Shown in pieces: positions 25,012-34,346 of a stretch of 52,681 bases of DNA. The translations under genes and the position numbers were made by a program. Under the pieces are notes generated by a model, which saw nothing but the letters and a program-made list of their open reading frames with translations, did not search any database and was not told the origin of the DNA. This DNA is from Planctomycetales bacterium (GTDB lineage: Bacteria > Planctomycetota > Planctomycetia > Pirellulales > Pirellulaceae). Positions within the stretch are counted from its first letter, which is position 1, and every line of letters starts with the position of its first letter. The stretch spans positions 1 to 52,681 of the forward strand of contig JAGQPF010000471.1 of the NCBI GenBank assembly GCA_020426845.1. The letters run 5' to 3'.

Positions 25012-26661
25012 ATGTTGTCGTCAGTTTGGACTCATAGACGGTCTCGAAATGGGGTTTGCTGGACGGCGCTAACGATCGCATTGCCGCTGGCGGCAAGCTT
25101 GTGCGCCTCGTGCGGCAACGCCGCGGAGCGACCTGCCAATGTGGTGGTCTTTCTCGTCGACGATCTGGGTTGGCGCGATCTGGGATGTTATGGCAGCACG
25201 TTCTATGACACGCCGCACGCGGATCGCCTGGCAAAGCAAGGCGTGCAATTCACCGACGCCTATGCGGCCTGCCACGTTTGCTCACCAACGCGAGCGAGCA
25301 TCATGACCGGCAAATACCCGGCGCGACTGGGCCTCACCGATTGGCTGCCGGGACGCAAGGACTTTCCGTTTCAGCGGCTGAAGAACGCGCCCGTCATTCA
25401 GCAGTTGCCGCTCGAGGAGGTGACGCTCGCCGAGGCATTTCGTTCGCATGGCTACGCGACGGGACATTTCGGCAAGTGGCACTTGGGGGAGGACCCGGCA
25501 GGGCCGCTCCAACAGGGCTTCGATGTGCAGGCGCCGCGATGGAACAAAGGCTGGCCGCGTGCAGGATATCATGCTCCCTTTCAACTCGAAGGCATCGCCG
25601 ACCATCCCGGAGACTATCTGACGGATCGACTCACCGACGAGGCGTTGGCGTTCATCGATCGACATCAACAGCGGCCATTCTTCCTGTACCTTTCCCACTT
25701 CGCCGTGCACGATCCCATTCAGGGCCACCCGAAGCTGCTGGACAAGTACCGAGAACGATTGGCCGAACGAAGGTCTGTTGGGCCTCCATCGCAGGCGACC
25801 CTTGAGAAGGCGGGGCCAATCGCCAATCCATTCCGGCTCGAGGGCAATCCGGATGACGCGAGTCCCTTCAGCCGAGACGCTTTGGACGCGTTGCTCGACG
25901 ATGATCCCTATCGAGCCTTCAAGGTCCTGCCCGGGAGGACGGTGAAGATCAAACAACGTCAGGACAACGTCGAGTTTGCGGCGATGGTCGAGTCGATGGA
26001 CGAAAGCCTGGGGCGAGTGTTGGCCAAGCTCGATGAACTGGGATTGGACGACGATACCATCGTGGTCTTCTGTTCGGATAACGGCGGTATGGCCGCGGCG
26101 AACTTCGGTCGGCCGACCCGCGTGGTGCCGAGCGACCGGCTGGACACAGCCTATTCCACCTCGAATCTGCCGCTGCGCGGCGCCAAAGGCTGGCTCTACG
26201 AAGGCGGCATCCGCGTGCCGCTGATCGTCAAGTGGCCCGGCAAAGGCAGCGCGGGCGCGGTGTCACAACTGCCAGTGATCAGCTGCGACCTGTACCCGAC
26301 CCTGCTGGAGATGGCGGGTTTGCCAGCGATGCCAAAACAGGCGCTGGATGGAGTCAGCTTTGCGGCCGCCGTGAAGGGCGAATCGGCCGCGACTAGGCCG
26401 CTGTATTGGCACTTCCCCCACTACAGCAACCACGGAATGCAAAGCCCCGGCGGCGCGGTCCGCTCGGGCGACTACAAACTGCTGGAGTACTTCGAGAACG
26501 GCACGGTCCAGCTGTTCCACCTCGGCAACGATCTCGCCGAACAACGCGATCTCGCGCAACAAGAGCCCGAAAAGGCTCGAGAGCTGCGGCAACTGTTGCA
26601 CAACTGGCGTGAGGAAGTCGGGGCAAGGATGATGGCGCCCAATCCGGAGTTTATGCCGTAA
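25012..26661 (+). CDS. Exported Cys-type sulfatase with in-frame repeat insertion
   Basis: This 549-aa protein is a type I sulfatase. C90 in C-S-P-T-R is the residue converted to formylglycine, D50-D51 bind Ca2+, and K155-W-H157 in G-K-W-H-L-G and later C-S-D-N-G-G complete the active site. The N-terminus is a signal peptide with C-A-S-C-G. A GGGAGGA site supports the ATG at 25012. Between N-terminal and later core regions, residues 257-270 read G-P-P-S-Q-A-T-L and on, and are encoded by an interspersed repeat, in a loop after a Lys/Arg-rich helix; this part is not found in the second sulfatase of the window. The stop codon lies in GTAAGCGAGG, another repeat. The substrate is probably sulfated glycan, with the BNR-4 partner encoded one base upstream. 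Confidence 0.93.
   Translation: MLSSVWTHRRSRNGVCWTALTIALPLAASLCASCGNAAERPANVVVFLVDDLGWRDLGCYGSTFYDTPHADRLAKQGVQFTDAYAACHVCSPTRASIMTGKYPARLGLTDWLPGRKDFPFQRLKNAPVIQQLPLEEVTLAEAFRSHGYATGHFGKWHLGEDPAGPLQQGFDVQAPRWNKGWPRAGYHAPFQLEGIADHPGDYLTDRLTDEALAFIDRHQQRPFFLYLSHFAVHDPIQGHPKLLDKYRERLAERRSVGPPSQATLEKAGPIANPFRLEGNPDDASPFSRDALDALLDDDPYRAFKVLPGRTVKIKQRQDNVEFAAMVESMDESLGRVLAKLDELGLDDDTIVVFCSDNGGMAAANFGRPTRVVPSDRLDTAYSTSNLPLRGAKGWLYEGGIRVPLIVKWPGKGSAGAVSQLPVISCDLYPTLLEMAGLPAMPKQALDGVSFAAAVKGESAATRPLYWHFPHYSNHGMQSPGGAVRSGDYKLLEYFENGTVQLFHLGNDLAEQRDLAQQEPEKARELRQLLHNWREEVGARMMAPNPEFMP
25776..25823 (+). repeat. Interspersed GPPS-coding repeat inside sulfatase gene
   Basis: This copy matches the elements at 40506-40560 almost base for base through GGGCCTCCATCGCAGGCGAC and then with a few changes. 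It is in the same reading frame as the copy in the DUF1552 gene and encodes G-P-P-S-Q-A-T-L-E-K-A-G-P-I. Confidence 0.9.
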
Positions 26662-26765
26662 GCGAGGCCGCATTCACAATGCAACCCCTCGCTGACGGAA
26701 TGCGCCGCAGTCGGAATTCCGATCCCTCACTGACGCAGTGGACTTCCTTCGGAATGCGACCCATA

Positions 26766-26849
26766 CTCGATTCAATCCCTCGCTTACGCGTCGGGTTTCC
26801 TATGTTCCGGATTCTCGATTCAATCCCTCGCTTACGCTTCGGGTTTCCT
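26766..26849. repeat. Duplicated CCCTCGCTTACGC repeat, period 48
   Basis: Two 36-base copies at 26766-26801 and 26814-26849 differ at one position. Each contains CCCTCGCTTACGCnTCGGGT. Related partial copies lie between 26662 and 26765. They fill the gap between the sulfatase stop and the WD40 gene stop (26662-26858), which are convergent. Confidence 0.9.
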
Positions 26850-26858
26850 TTCTCGGCG

Positions 26859-28466
26859 TTACTCCGCCGCGATCACTTGCACCTCGGAGAACTCGGCGGA
26901 GCTGCGGCTTTGGCGGCCCCCCGCTTCGATCGAGATCATCCGTTGAGAGTTCTGCTTCGGTTGGGACTGGGCGATCTGTTTGCCGTCGATCAACAATGTG
27001 GCGGTTTCGCCGCGCACACGCACTTCAATCGCGTACTGCTGGCCGAACCGGAACGAAAACCGTTCTCCCTCCGCCTTCGGCCCGTGCAGGAAAAACTCCT
27101 GCCGGTCGCCCTCGTAGCCAAAGTGGAACGAGTCGAAGCGAATCCGAGGATTCGTCGGTCCGTTCACTTTGAGCTTGCAGCGAAATGTGACGTCGTTGGG
27201 AAATCGAGCTTTGCTATTGATGCGAGAGTTGCCGGACCCGATCAATCGACCTCGCTCCTCTTTCCACTCGCCACGGATCACTTCGAACTGATCGAGCCGG
27301 TCAAGCCGTATTGTGGATTGCTGCTGGGAATCGGTACTTGGCGGTTTCGCCGGCGTCGAAGTCACCGGCAACGTTGGCGTCGCCGCCATGTTGGCCGACG
27401 CCAGCAGTTCGGCGAGCGTCCACTTCACCACGGTCTTGTCTGTTCCGGCCGTGAAGAAGGATTTACCGTCCGGAGTGAACGCAACCGCCTGCACATCTTC
27501 GGTATGCACGGCAAGCGCCCCGGAAGCGATTGAATCGTTGTCCGGTTCGCGCGGGATCGCAATCGTCAGCTTGCCGCTGTCTGCGTTCCAGATGCGAATG
27601 TCGCGGGGATAGCCGACACCGATGAGCCACTTTCCATCGGGTGAGAAAGCAAGATCGCGTTGAAACTCCAATGCGGCGGGCAACTCGTGCAGTTGCTTGC
27701 GAGTTGCCAAATCCCACAGTGAAACCGACCGCTCTCGAGCGATCGCGAGGCGTTTCCCGTCGCGACTTGTGGCCACTGCTTGAATCGGCAATGGCTTCTC
27801 CAGCGCCGGCGGCGCGTTGGCGGGCGTCGGCAAGACAAGCTCGCCGGCCGACTCGCCAGCCATAGTCCAGAATCGCACGCGGCCATCTCGAGCCGCAGTG
27901 AGGAACGACTTTTCACCGGCCAACAGGGCAACGCCGGTCAAGCGATCCGCATGCGCTTCCACTTTGGCCACCACACGACCCGTCGTCAGATCAACCCACC
28001 ATGCCCGCGTTGCGGCGCCCAACACGGCATGACGACCGTCATTGGCTACCGCCAGCTTGCCGACATCGGAGTCCTCGATCTCCCACTCGCCGAAAACTCG
28101 GCGACGGCGCATGTCCAAAACGGTCAATCGGGCGCGGCTATCTTGGCACACCAGAATCGGGGCGTTCGCGGCGAAGGCGATTCCGCCGGGAGGCGGCGAG
28201 CCAAGCGGCGCGGCGCCCGAAAGCTCCGGCTTGGGCAATTCCCACAACAACATCCGCATCGGATCGGAGCGTGAGATGGCGGAAAGAGACTTGCCGTCGT
28301 ACGAAATGGACAGCGCCGAGATCTCACTGTCGCCCGTGTAGAACTTTGTCCACGGCTCCGCTGCGCGGACCGTCTGCAATGGTCCAGCGACTGCCAATGC
28401 CAGGACAAACAAGAGCCAATAACGCGAACGAATGGCAAGCGAACCGACGTGAATCATGCGGAACAT
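26859..28466 (-). CDS. Exported WD40 protein with LamG/DUF1080-like C-terminus
   Basis: This 535-aa protein has a signal peptide (W-L-L-F-V-L-A-L-A-V-A-G). Residues about 45-380 contain WD40-like blades, for example D-L-A-F-S-P-D-G-K-W-L-I-G and A-V-A-F-T-P-D-G-K-S-F-F-T-A-G-T-D-K-T. After a Pro/Thr/Ser-rich linker, residues about 410-535 form a concanavalin-like domain with F-E-V-I-R-G-E-W-K-E-E-R-G-R-L and I-E-A-G-G, close to 3-keto-disaccharide hydrolase (DUF1080) relatives. A GGAGG lies upstream of the ATG at 28466; Met 4 is an alternative. Such proteins in planctomycetes are of unknown role and may bind glycans or proteins at the surface. It diverges from the TPR gene across 215 bases without other features. 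Confidence 0.87.
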   Translation of the reverse strand: MFRMIHVGSLAIRSRYWLLFVLALAVAGPLQTVRAAEPWTKFYTGDSEISALSISYDGKSLSAISRSDPMRMLLWELPKPELSGAAPLGSPPPGGIAFAANAPILVCQDSRARLTVLDMRRRRVFGEWEIEDSDVGKLAVANDGRHAVLGAATRAWWVDLTTGRVVAKVEAHADRLTGVALLAGEKSFLTAARDGRVRFWTMAGESAGELVLPTPANAPPALEKPLPIQAVATSRDGKRLAIARERSVSLWDLATRKQLHELPAALEFQRDLAFSPDGKWLIGVGYPRDIRIWNADSGKLTIAIPREPDNDSIASGALAVHTEDVQAVAFTPDGKSFFTAGTDKTVVKWTLAELLASANMAATPTLPVTSTPAKPPSTDSQQQSTIRLDRLDQFEVIRGEWKEERGRLIGSGNSRINSKARFPNDVTFRCKLKVNGPTNPRIRFDSFHFGYEGDRQEFFLHGPKAEGERFSFRFGQQYAIEVRVRGETATLLIDGKQIAQSQPKQNSQRMISIEAGGRQSRSSAEFSEVQVIAAE

Positions 28467-28681
28467 CCTCAGACCTCCGGAACGAAGCAGGTCACCGAAT
28501 CACCAAGAATACCGCAAGGAAACTCAAACGCCAGCATTGGATGCACCCGTAGTGGTCCCGCAATTTGACGCACCATGAGCTGAAACGCTACCTTTTATGA
28601 GGCTATTGAAGCTACCGATTGCAGCGTACGGCACAAGCGTTTCCGCATCCTGCGAGTCATTCTGCTTGGAGAAGTCGGCAA

Positions 28682-30130
28682 ATGCACGACCCTATCGGTC
28701 TGTTAGAGGACCCACCGGCAATCGGAGCAGCCTTGATCGCGCGGCAGAACGCTGTGCGAATCGCCCGACTAGGCGTTTTTCGACGGCTGACGGTTCGCTG
28801 GCCGGCGGTTTGGCTGGTGTTGCTCGCCTGGCCGCATGTCTGCGTGGCGGCGCCGCCTCGGGCGGAACAAGCGTATTCGGCGATTCTCAGCGAGCACGAT
28901 CCGGGGCGGCAATTGGAGCTCTGTCGCGCCTTCCTTCGAGCCCACCCTCGTTCACCCCGTACGGCAAGTGTACTTGCAGAGCTTGGCACGCTTCGACGGC
29001 AACAGGGCGCCTATGCGAAGGCGATCCTCACGTACCGCGCCGTGCTGGCGATGCCCTTCGAGCAGTCCGACATCTTCGCCTTTTTTGCCCGCGACGAGGC
29101 GCAGCTCGGAATCGCACATTGCTACTTTGCGCTGGGAAGCTACGAGCTAGCGGCGGAGGCGTTCGCCGACGCCGAGACCACCTACTCCGCCACCAGCGGC
29201 GACAGTTGCGTGACATGCTTTGAGGGCGAACTCGCCAACCGCCGGCTCTGGCAAGGGTATAGCTACGAGCAACTCGGACGTTTCGATTTAGCCGTGGCGA
29301 CTTACCTCGATTTTGCGAGGCATGGATGGTACACGAACGAAGTCAAAGCGAGGCTGACAACGTTGTACCTCGAGGCGGGTCAACGTGACACACTCATCAA
29401 AGTGATGGATCGTCTGGATGCAGAATTCAACGCCCAACTTGCCCGCAACAATCTGCCCCCCACCGCTCCGTCACAAACGGCGACTCGGACGATGCGTCAG
29501 TTGCTGGCGCTGCACGATGCGGCGCACGACAAAAACTGGCAGGCTCTGATCGACACGTTTGATGATTCGGAATTCGCCAACGACTTGCCCGAATATGCAG
29601 AGAGCCGATCGACCAATCGGCCGATGATGACGGCGGTCGCGTTGCTCGCCAAACATCGCAACGTCACGGTCCCGCTGCTGATTGCCGAACTCCGGCGCCA
29701 GAACCCGCCGCCACCGCCCTTGCCGCCTGGCGGCGATCCGTTCGTAGGCGTCGCTGTTGCTCCCGATCCGTTCGCTCCCCCTGGTAGCCAGCCCGTCCCC
29801 CAAGCCCCGCCACACCAGCAGAAAGATTACAGCCGCTCGGTCGCTTGGCTGCGATATGCCTTGGGCTGCTGCGGAGGCAAAGAGGCGCTCGACGTGTTGC
29901 AGAACGAGCTGATGGCGGAGCACAACCGCCATTTCGTCACCGATCTAGTGCACGCGATTTCCGTTGCCGGTCCCGAGGGTCGGCGTCGCTTGAACCAACT
30001 TCCCTCTGATGACAACTACGATTTCGCCATCGAGAATTGGCAAAAAGGCGAACTCGTTGAGCCAAGCACGTTCGAGTTCCCTCAGCTGCCCGCGGGAAAA
30101 GGCCTGCCGGTTGATCCATTCCCGCGGTAG
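28682..30130 (+). CDS. TPR-containing exported protein
   Basis: This 482-aa protein starts with a long polar N-region, then a hydrophobic segment (W-P-A-V-W-L-V-L-L-A-W-P), so it is exported or membrane-anchored. Residues about 65-260 show TPR-like helices, such as A-I-A-H-C-Y-F-A-L-G-S-Y-E-L-A-A and G-Y-S-Y-E-Q-L-G-R-F-D-L-A-V. A Pro-rich stretch with D-P-F repeats lies near 360-400 and resembles linkers for protein binding. ATG at 28682 with GGAGA nearby is preferred to the TTG at 28619. It converges with the kinase gene, with 67 bases between the stops. Function not identified. Confidence 0.8.
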   Translation: MHDPIGLLEDPPAIGAALIARQNAVRIARLGVFRRLTVRWPAVWLVLLAWPHVCVAAPPRAEQAYSAILSEHDPGRQLELCRAFLRAHPRSPRTASVLAELGTLRRQQGAYAKAILTYRAVLAMPFEQSDIFAFFARDEAQLGIAHCYFALGSYELAAEAFADAETTYSATSGDSCVTCFEGELANRRLWQGYSYEQLGRFDLAVATYLDFARHGWYTNEVKARLTTLYLEAGQRDTLIKVMDRLDAEFNAQLARNNLPPTAPSQTATRTMRQLLALHDAAHDKNWQALIDTFDDSEFANDLPEYAESRSTNRPMMTAVALLAKHRNVTVPLLIAELRRQNPPPPPLPPGGDPFVGVAVAPDPFAPPGSQPVPQAPPHQQKDYSRSVAWLRYALGCCGGKEALDVLQNELMAEHNRHFVTDLVHAISVAGPEGRRRLNQLPSDDNYDFAIENWQKGELVEPSTFEFPQLPAGKGLPVDPFPR

Positions 30131-30197
30131 GTCAGATCGATCGAGACCTTACTCCGTGGTCTTCGCGTTCTTCGTGGCAACCAACACCGTCCACGAA

Positions 30198-33100
30198 TCA
30201 TCGCTTGACGTCTTCCTCCTTGCCTGAAGGCGCGTTACCCGAAGGGTCGTTGCTGTTTGGGGCTTTCAGTTTGACGCGTTCCAACCCCAGCTCGGCCTGC
30301 TCTAGTTCGCGGCGTGCCTGCAGAAGCTGCTCGTGCGGCGCGGCGCCTTGGTCCGCCAGTTTCTTCAAACGATCGAACGTCTCCTTGGCAGCGCGCACCT
30401 TTAGTTCGGCCTCCTGCACCTCCAGCAGATAGAGTTTCGCAAACAATTCGAGTTGCCGAAGACTGGCGGCATGACGGCCGACGTTCGGTGGGTCGACAGC
30501 GCCGGCCGCAGCCTGTGCCTCCAAAATCAACTTTGCGCGAGACACCGCCAGAGCTGCCTGCTCCACCTCGCGCCGCGTCGACAAGAGCTCTCCCGCCGTG
30601 ACCGCTCCGGCCTCCGTCAGCTGCGCCGTGCGGCGATACGTCTCCTCCGCCGCCTTCAGGTTCATCTCGGCCTCCTGCAAGTTGAGCTGCCGCAACTTGA
30701 GAGCGGTCTCCTGGTCGACTTTTTCCGGCACAACGGAATCCGAGCTGGCATTGCTTGGCGTCGACGGCGTCAGCATGACTCGCTGCAGCTCCAATTCGGC
30801 TTGCCGGAGCTTCAACTCAGCTTGGTCCACCTGAAGCCGCGAGACAAAGTTCTTCTCCACGAGTTTCTTGGTTTGCTCCAACTCTTGCTCGGCGATCTTC
30901 ACCTTTTGGCGGGCCACGTCGATTTCCAATTGCCGAATGCGTTCCGCCTCGCCTTGAAACGGAGCAACAATGCGCTTTGCCACGGCGGGATCGAACTTGC
31001 CGGTGATCACCGCGCGGGCGCCGACGCGAGCGCGGATCGCTGGAGCCGCAACAAGCTCCCCCTCGAGGAAGATGACGAGATGCTTGTTGAGATTTTTGCC
31101 GGTGGCCTCGCCCATGCGTTCGGCCGCCTCCTCCGAGAAAGTCAGGTCGATTGCCGCCTCATAAGGCGAATCCTCTTTGATTCGGGCTGCAATGACGTCC
31201 TTTATTGTCACAATCGGCTCGCGTTCCACAAACAGCGTTTGCGGCTGCTCTTTTCGGGAAACATAGATTCGTCCCGCACCGGGCCGGTCATGGGCCACAT
31301 GTAGTGCCAACGGCTGTTTCCCCCAATGCCGCTCGAAGACCAATAGCAGTTGGTTCACCGATTGCGGTTTCGACTCCATCGCCGTCGGCACCTTGCCATC
31401 CACATTGGTGACGATCCGGAGCTGCTCGCCACGAAACTCGAAAAGTGCGTGCTTAATCACCTCTTCTCCCCCAACCAGCCGGCGGATCATCAGTGGCCGC
31501 ACTCCGTCGGGCAGCGCATCGGCCAGCGAGTCCGGCAGCTCCACGCGTCCCGTGTACTTGGCGTGCTGCTCTTGGAACACGACTTGGTCCTCGTTGAAGT
31601 CGAGACTAAACTGCGCCGCCACGTCGGCGGCCACCGGCTGACCGTCTCTTGTCAGTGACAGGCACTGCCAGGCTCCCTGCAGGCGGTCAAGCGGGCCGAC
31701 CGTGAGCGGCTTGAGTACGGGCGGAGCTGTCGCAGGAGCTGCCTCCGCTGGGGCGACTTCCTCAGGAGCCGCGGGCGGCGGCTGATTCTCGACCGTGGGC
31801 TCCTCCACGAAGCCAATCCCACGTGGCCGCAGCATCGACTCTCTGCGCTCCCACTGGTCCTTCATGCCAACATGGTGGCGCCGAAACTCTTCCACATGCC
31901 GTGGGTAAGGAGTCGTGTTGCTGGTCTTGAGCAAGCTCAGCCGCACTGACCACATGAGATAGACGGGTCCAGCTTCCGGACCAAAGTGCGAGATGATCTC
32001 TAGCTCCGCTCCGGGCGGCAGCGCCCGGTTGTCGGCGATCGCCTGCAAGGTGGCAAAGTCCTCGTTCGTAATGTCGAACTCCAAACGTCGCGACTTCCAA
32101 AGTCGAATGGCTGCGAGCAGCTCATGCTCGGTCACGGGAGGCATCGGGACGCCGTCCAGCACGCGATGCGCGCTGTTGAAGGTGCGCAGCGCCGCCGCCA
32201 GCGGCCGCCAACCGGCGGGGATTGCAGGCTTGGGCAACGCAACCGGGTCGCCTCGTTCACCGATTTGCCAAAGCAGTTGTTCACGCACGGGACGAGTGAA
32301 TTTCGTGCCATCAGCATGCGTCAGCTGCAATGTCACGTTCCAGGCCGCGAAGCGTTCGGACTCGACGCCATGCACTTCGGTGACGACGTCCAACTTCCAA
32401 TTGCGAGGGAATTTGCCCTGCTCGGCGATGCTACGCAGTGCCCGCTGCTCTTCAGCCGAAAGCAGATACTGGAAGTCGGGTCCGTTCATCATCCAGTGAA
32501 TGCAGGTCGCCACCTCCTCCACCGTCAGCGGCGGCAGGCGTTTGCCGAGTGCATGCTGCTGCTGCCGCGAATTGAATTGGCGGACGGCAGCGGCCAATTC
32601 GGTATCTTTGGCTGGCTTGGCCGAGGGCTTCTCCGTCACTCCCGTGCTGGGCTCTTGTGCTGCGCGACGCCAATGCAGGTCCGTCAATCGCGGCGGGCCG
32701 GAATCGTCATCCGCCGGCTTCGACGTCGTGCGAGCGCCGCGGATTTCGCCTTCGCCATCCAATCGCAACGACAGCCGCCCAAATCGACCGTCGGGTGATT
32801 TCCATGTGCCGTTAAAGCGACGCTCCACGCGAGACCAGCGCAGCTGAAACTCGCCGCGCGAAGCGTCGCCCCGAAACAACCGAGACTGTTCCGGCAGTTT
32901 TTTCAGCAGCTCCGGCAGTTCACCCGTGAACTCGCCCTCGTATTGGTGCGGCGACTGGGACGACTCGCGAATGTCGATCTCGCTCCAGGCCTCGCCTTGC
33001 CAGCGCCCCGCCAGTGATGGCGGCGAAGTTACGACTAAAAACAACGTCGGCAGCAACACCGCGCCAACGGCGCCCAGCGCCATCAGCCCCGCGATCCCCC

Positions 33101-34346
33101 TCGGCTTGTCACCGCGTCTCAAGATGCCGGTGGACTTTTTCGTGGCGAGCTCCGGCGGCAGTGGAGCGGCTTGCGGATCCTGCACGTGAGCCAGACAGGC
33201 CTCGAGCAGCGCGGCCAATTGCTGGGCCGAGTCGTGGCGGTCGGCAGGGTCTTTTGCCATTAATCGCGCGATGATGGAGCACAGCCAAGCGGGAATTTCG
33301 GGATTCAACTCGCGGATCGGCCGCGGCTCCCGGTCGGTGATCAACCGCAGCACGCTGTGGCTCGAGTCGGCTCGGAACGGCGGCCTGCCGGTGCACATCG
33401 CGTACATGACGGCGCCGAGACTGAACAGGTCGCTGCGCCGATCCAAAGACTCGGCGCGGGCCTGCTCGGGAGACATGTACTGCGGCGTGCCCGCCAGCAC
33501 GCCCGTCCGAGTGACGCTGGCGTCGTCGACGGCGCGAGCCAAACCGAAGTCCATCAGCTGCACGCGTTCGACGTTGTCGTCCAGAAAGATGTTGGCCGGC
33601 TTGACGTCGCGATGAATGATGCCTTGAGCATGGGACGCCGCCAGCCCTCGCGCCGCCTGCATCCCGATCCGCAGGATCTCCGCCAGCTTCAACGGCCCCT
33701 CGGCAGCCAGTCGCTTCTGCAGCGTGGCGCCGCGAGCGTACGGCATGACGAGATACGGAATCCCCTGCCATTCGGAGACGCTGTGGATCGCCATCACGTG
33801 ATCATCGACGACCGCCGCCACGGCCTGCGCCTCGCGTGCAAAGCGTTTGCGCGCTGCGCCGGACGCCGCCAGCGTCGGGAGCAAGATCTTGATGGCGACG
33901 TAGCGATTCAACGAAGGATCCAGGCCCTTGAACACGGCGCCCATGCCGCCCTGGCCCAACAGCGCCACGACTTCATAGGGACCGATTCGCCCGAGCGAAT
34001 GGGGATCATCGGTTGGCCCCAGCAGGTCGAGCAGCTGGCGCGACAACAACTCGCCTTCGCGCGTCGCCCCGTCAGCCGGAGCGTCAGCCGGCGAGTCGTT
34101 CTCGGGCCAGCAGAGTGACGCCGAAGCGTCATTCGAGCCGGCATCGCCAACCGTTTCGGTGATAACCAACGACTCGCGGACGTCGTCCCACCAACGATCG
34201 GGGCCAATGGCATGCTCGACCACCCGCCGGCAGGCGTCGCAGCAGGACAGATGAGACTCCACATCCGCCGTGCGTTCGTCGGACAACTCACCTGACAACA
34301 ACGTCTCCACCTCTTCGGGGCGCAGACAGTCCAAGGATCGAATCAT
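30198..34346 (-). CDS. Giant Ser/Thr kinase with anti-sigma-type zinc finger, SecD-head-like and efflux-adaptor-like parts
   Basis: This 1382-aa protein has in order: a zf-HC2 motif (H32-x3-C36-x2-C39); a kinase with G-loop G-Q-G-G-M-G at 131-136, K153, H-R-D-V-K-P-A-N at 245-252, D-F-G at 266-268 and S-P-E at 292-294; a membrane segment near 418-440; and about 940 outer residues. These contain TIGR03067-like sequence near 889-1008 (L-Q-G-A-W-Q-C-L-S-L), a segment like the SecD head near 1046-1135 (I-D-L-T-F-S-E-E-A-A-E and V-A-A-P-A-I-R), and from about 1136 three repeats of a coiled hairpin such as Q-A-E-L-K-L-R-Q-A-E-L-E-L, like those in HlyD/MacA adaptors. The start overlaps the ECF sigma stop by ATGA. 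The zinc finger may bind that sigma factor while the outer part senses envelope state. Confidence 0.9.
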   Translation of the reverse strand: MIRSLDCLRPEEVETLLSGELSDERTADVESHLSCCDACRRVVEHAIGPDRWWDDVRESLVITETVGDAGSNDASASLCWPENDSPADAPADGATREGELLSRQLLDLLGPTDDPHSLGRIGPYEVVALLGQGGMGAVFKGLDPSLNRYVAIKILLPTLAASGAARKRFAREAQAVAAVVDDHVMAIHSVSEWQGIPYLVMPYARGATLQKRLAAEGPLKLAEILRIGMQAARGLAASHAQGIIHRDVKPANIFLDDNVERVQLMDFGLARAVDDASVTRTGVLAGTPQYMSPEQARAESLDRRSDLFSLGAVMYAMCTGRPPFRADSSHSVLRLITDREPRPIRELNPEIPAWLCSIIARLMAKDPADRHDSAQQLAALLEACLAHVQDPQAAPLPPELATKKSTGILRRGDKPRGIAGLMALGAVGAVLLPTLFLVVTSPPSLAGRWQGEAWSEIDIRESSQSPHQYEGEFTGELPELLKKLPEQSRLFRGDASRGEFQLRWSRVERRFNGTWKSPDGRFGRLSLRLDGEGEIRGARTTSKPADDDSGPPRLTDLHWRRAAQEPSTGVTEKPSAKPAKDTELAAAVRQFNSRQQQHALGKRLPPLTVEEVATCIHWMMNGPDFQYLLSAEEQRALRSIAEQGKFPRNWKLDVVTEVHGVESERFAAWNVTLQLTHADGTKFTRPVREQLLWQIGERGDPVALPKPAIPAGWRPLAAALRTFNSAHRVLDGVPMPPVTEHELLAAIRLWKSRRLEFDITNEDFATLQAIADNRALPPGAELEIISHFGPEAGPVYLMWSVRLSLLKTSNTTPYPRHVEEFRRHHVGMKDQWERRESMLRPRGIGFVEEPTVENQPPPAAPEEVAPAEAAPATAPPVLKPLTVGPLDRLQGAWQCLSLTRDGQPVAADVAAQFSLDFNEDQVVFQEQHAKYTGRVELPDSLADALPDGVRPLMIRRLVGGEEVIKHALFEFRGEQLRIVTNVDGKVPTAMESKPQSVNQLLLVFERHWGKQPLALHVAHDRPGAGRIYVSRKEQPQTLFVEREPIVTIKDVIAARIKEDSPYEAAIDLTFSEEAAERMGEATGKNLNKHLVIFLEGELVAAPAIRARVGARAVITGKFDPAVAKRIVAPFQGEAERIRQLEIDVARQKVKIAEQELEQTKKLVEKNFVSRLQVDQAELKLRQAELELQRVMLTPSTPSNASSDSVVPEKVDQETALKLRQLNLQEAEMNLKAAEETYRRTAQLTEAGAVTAGELLSTRREVEQAALAVSRAKLILEAQAAAGAVDPPNVGRHAASLRQLELFAKLYLLEVQEAELKVRAAKETFDRLKKLADQGAAPHEQLLQARRELEQAELGLERVKLKAPNSNDPSGNAPSGKEEDVKR

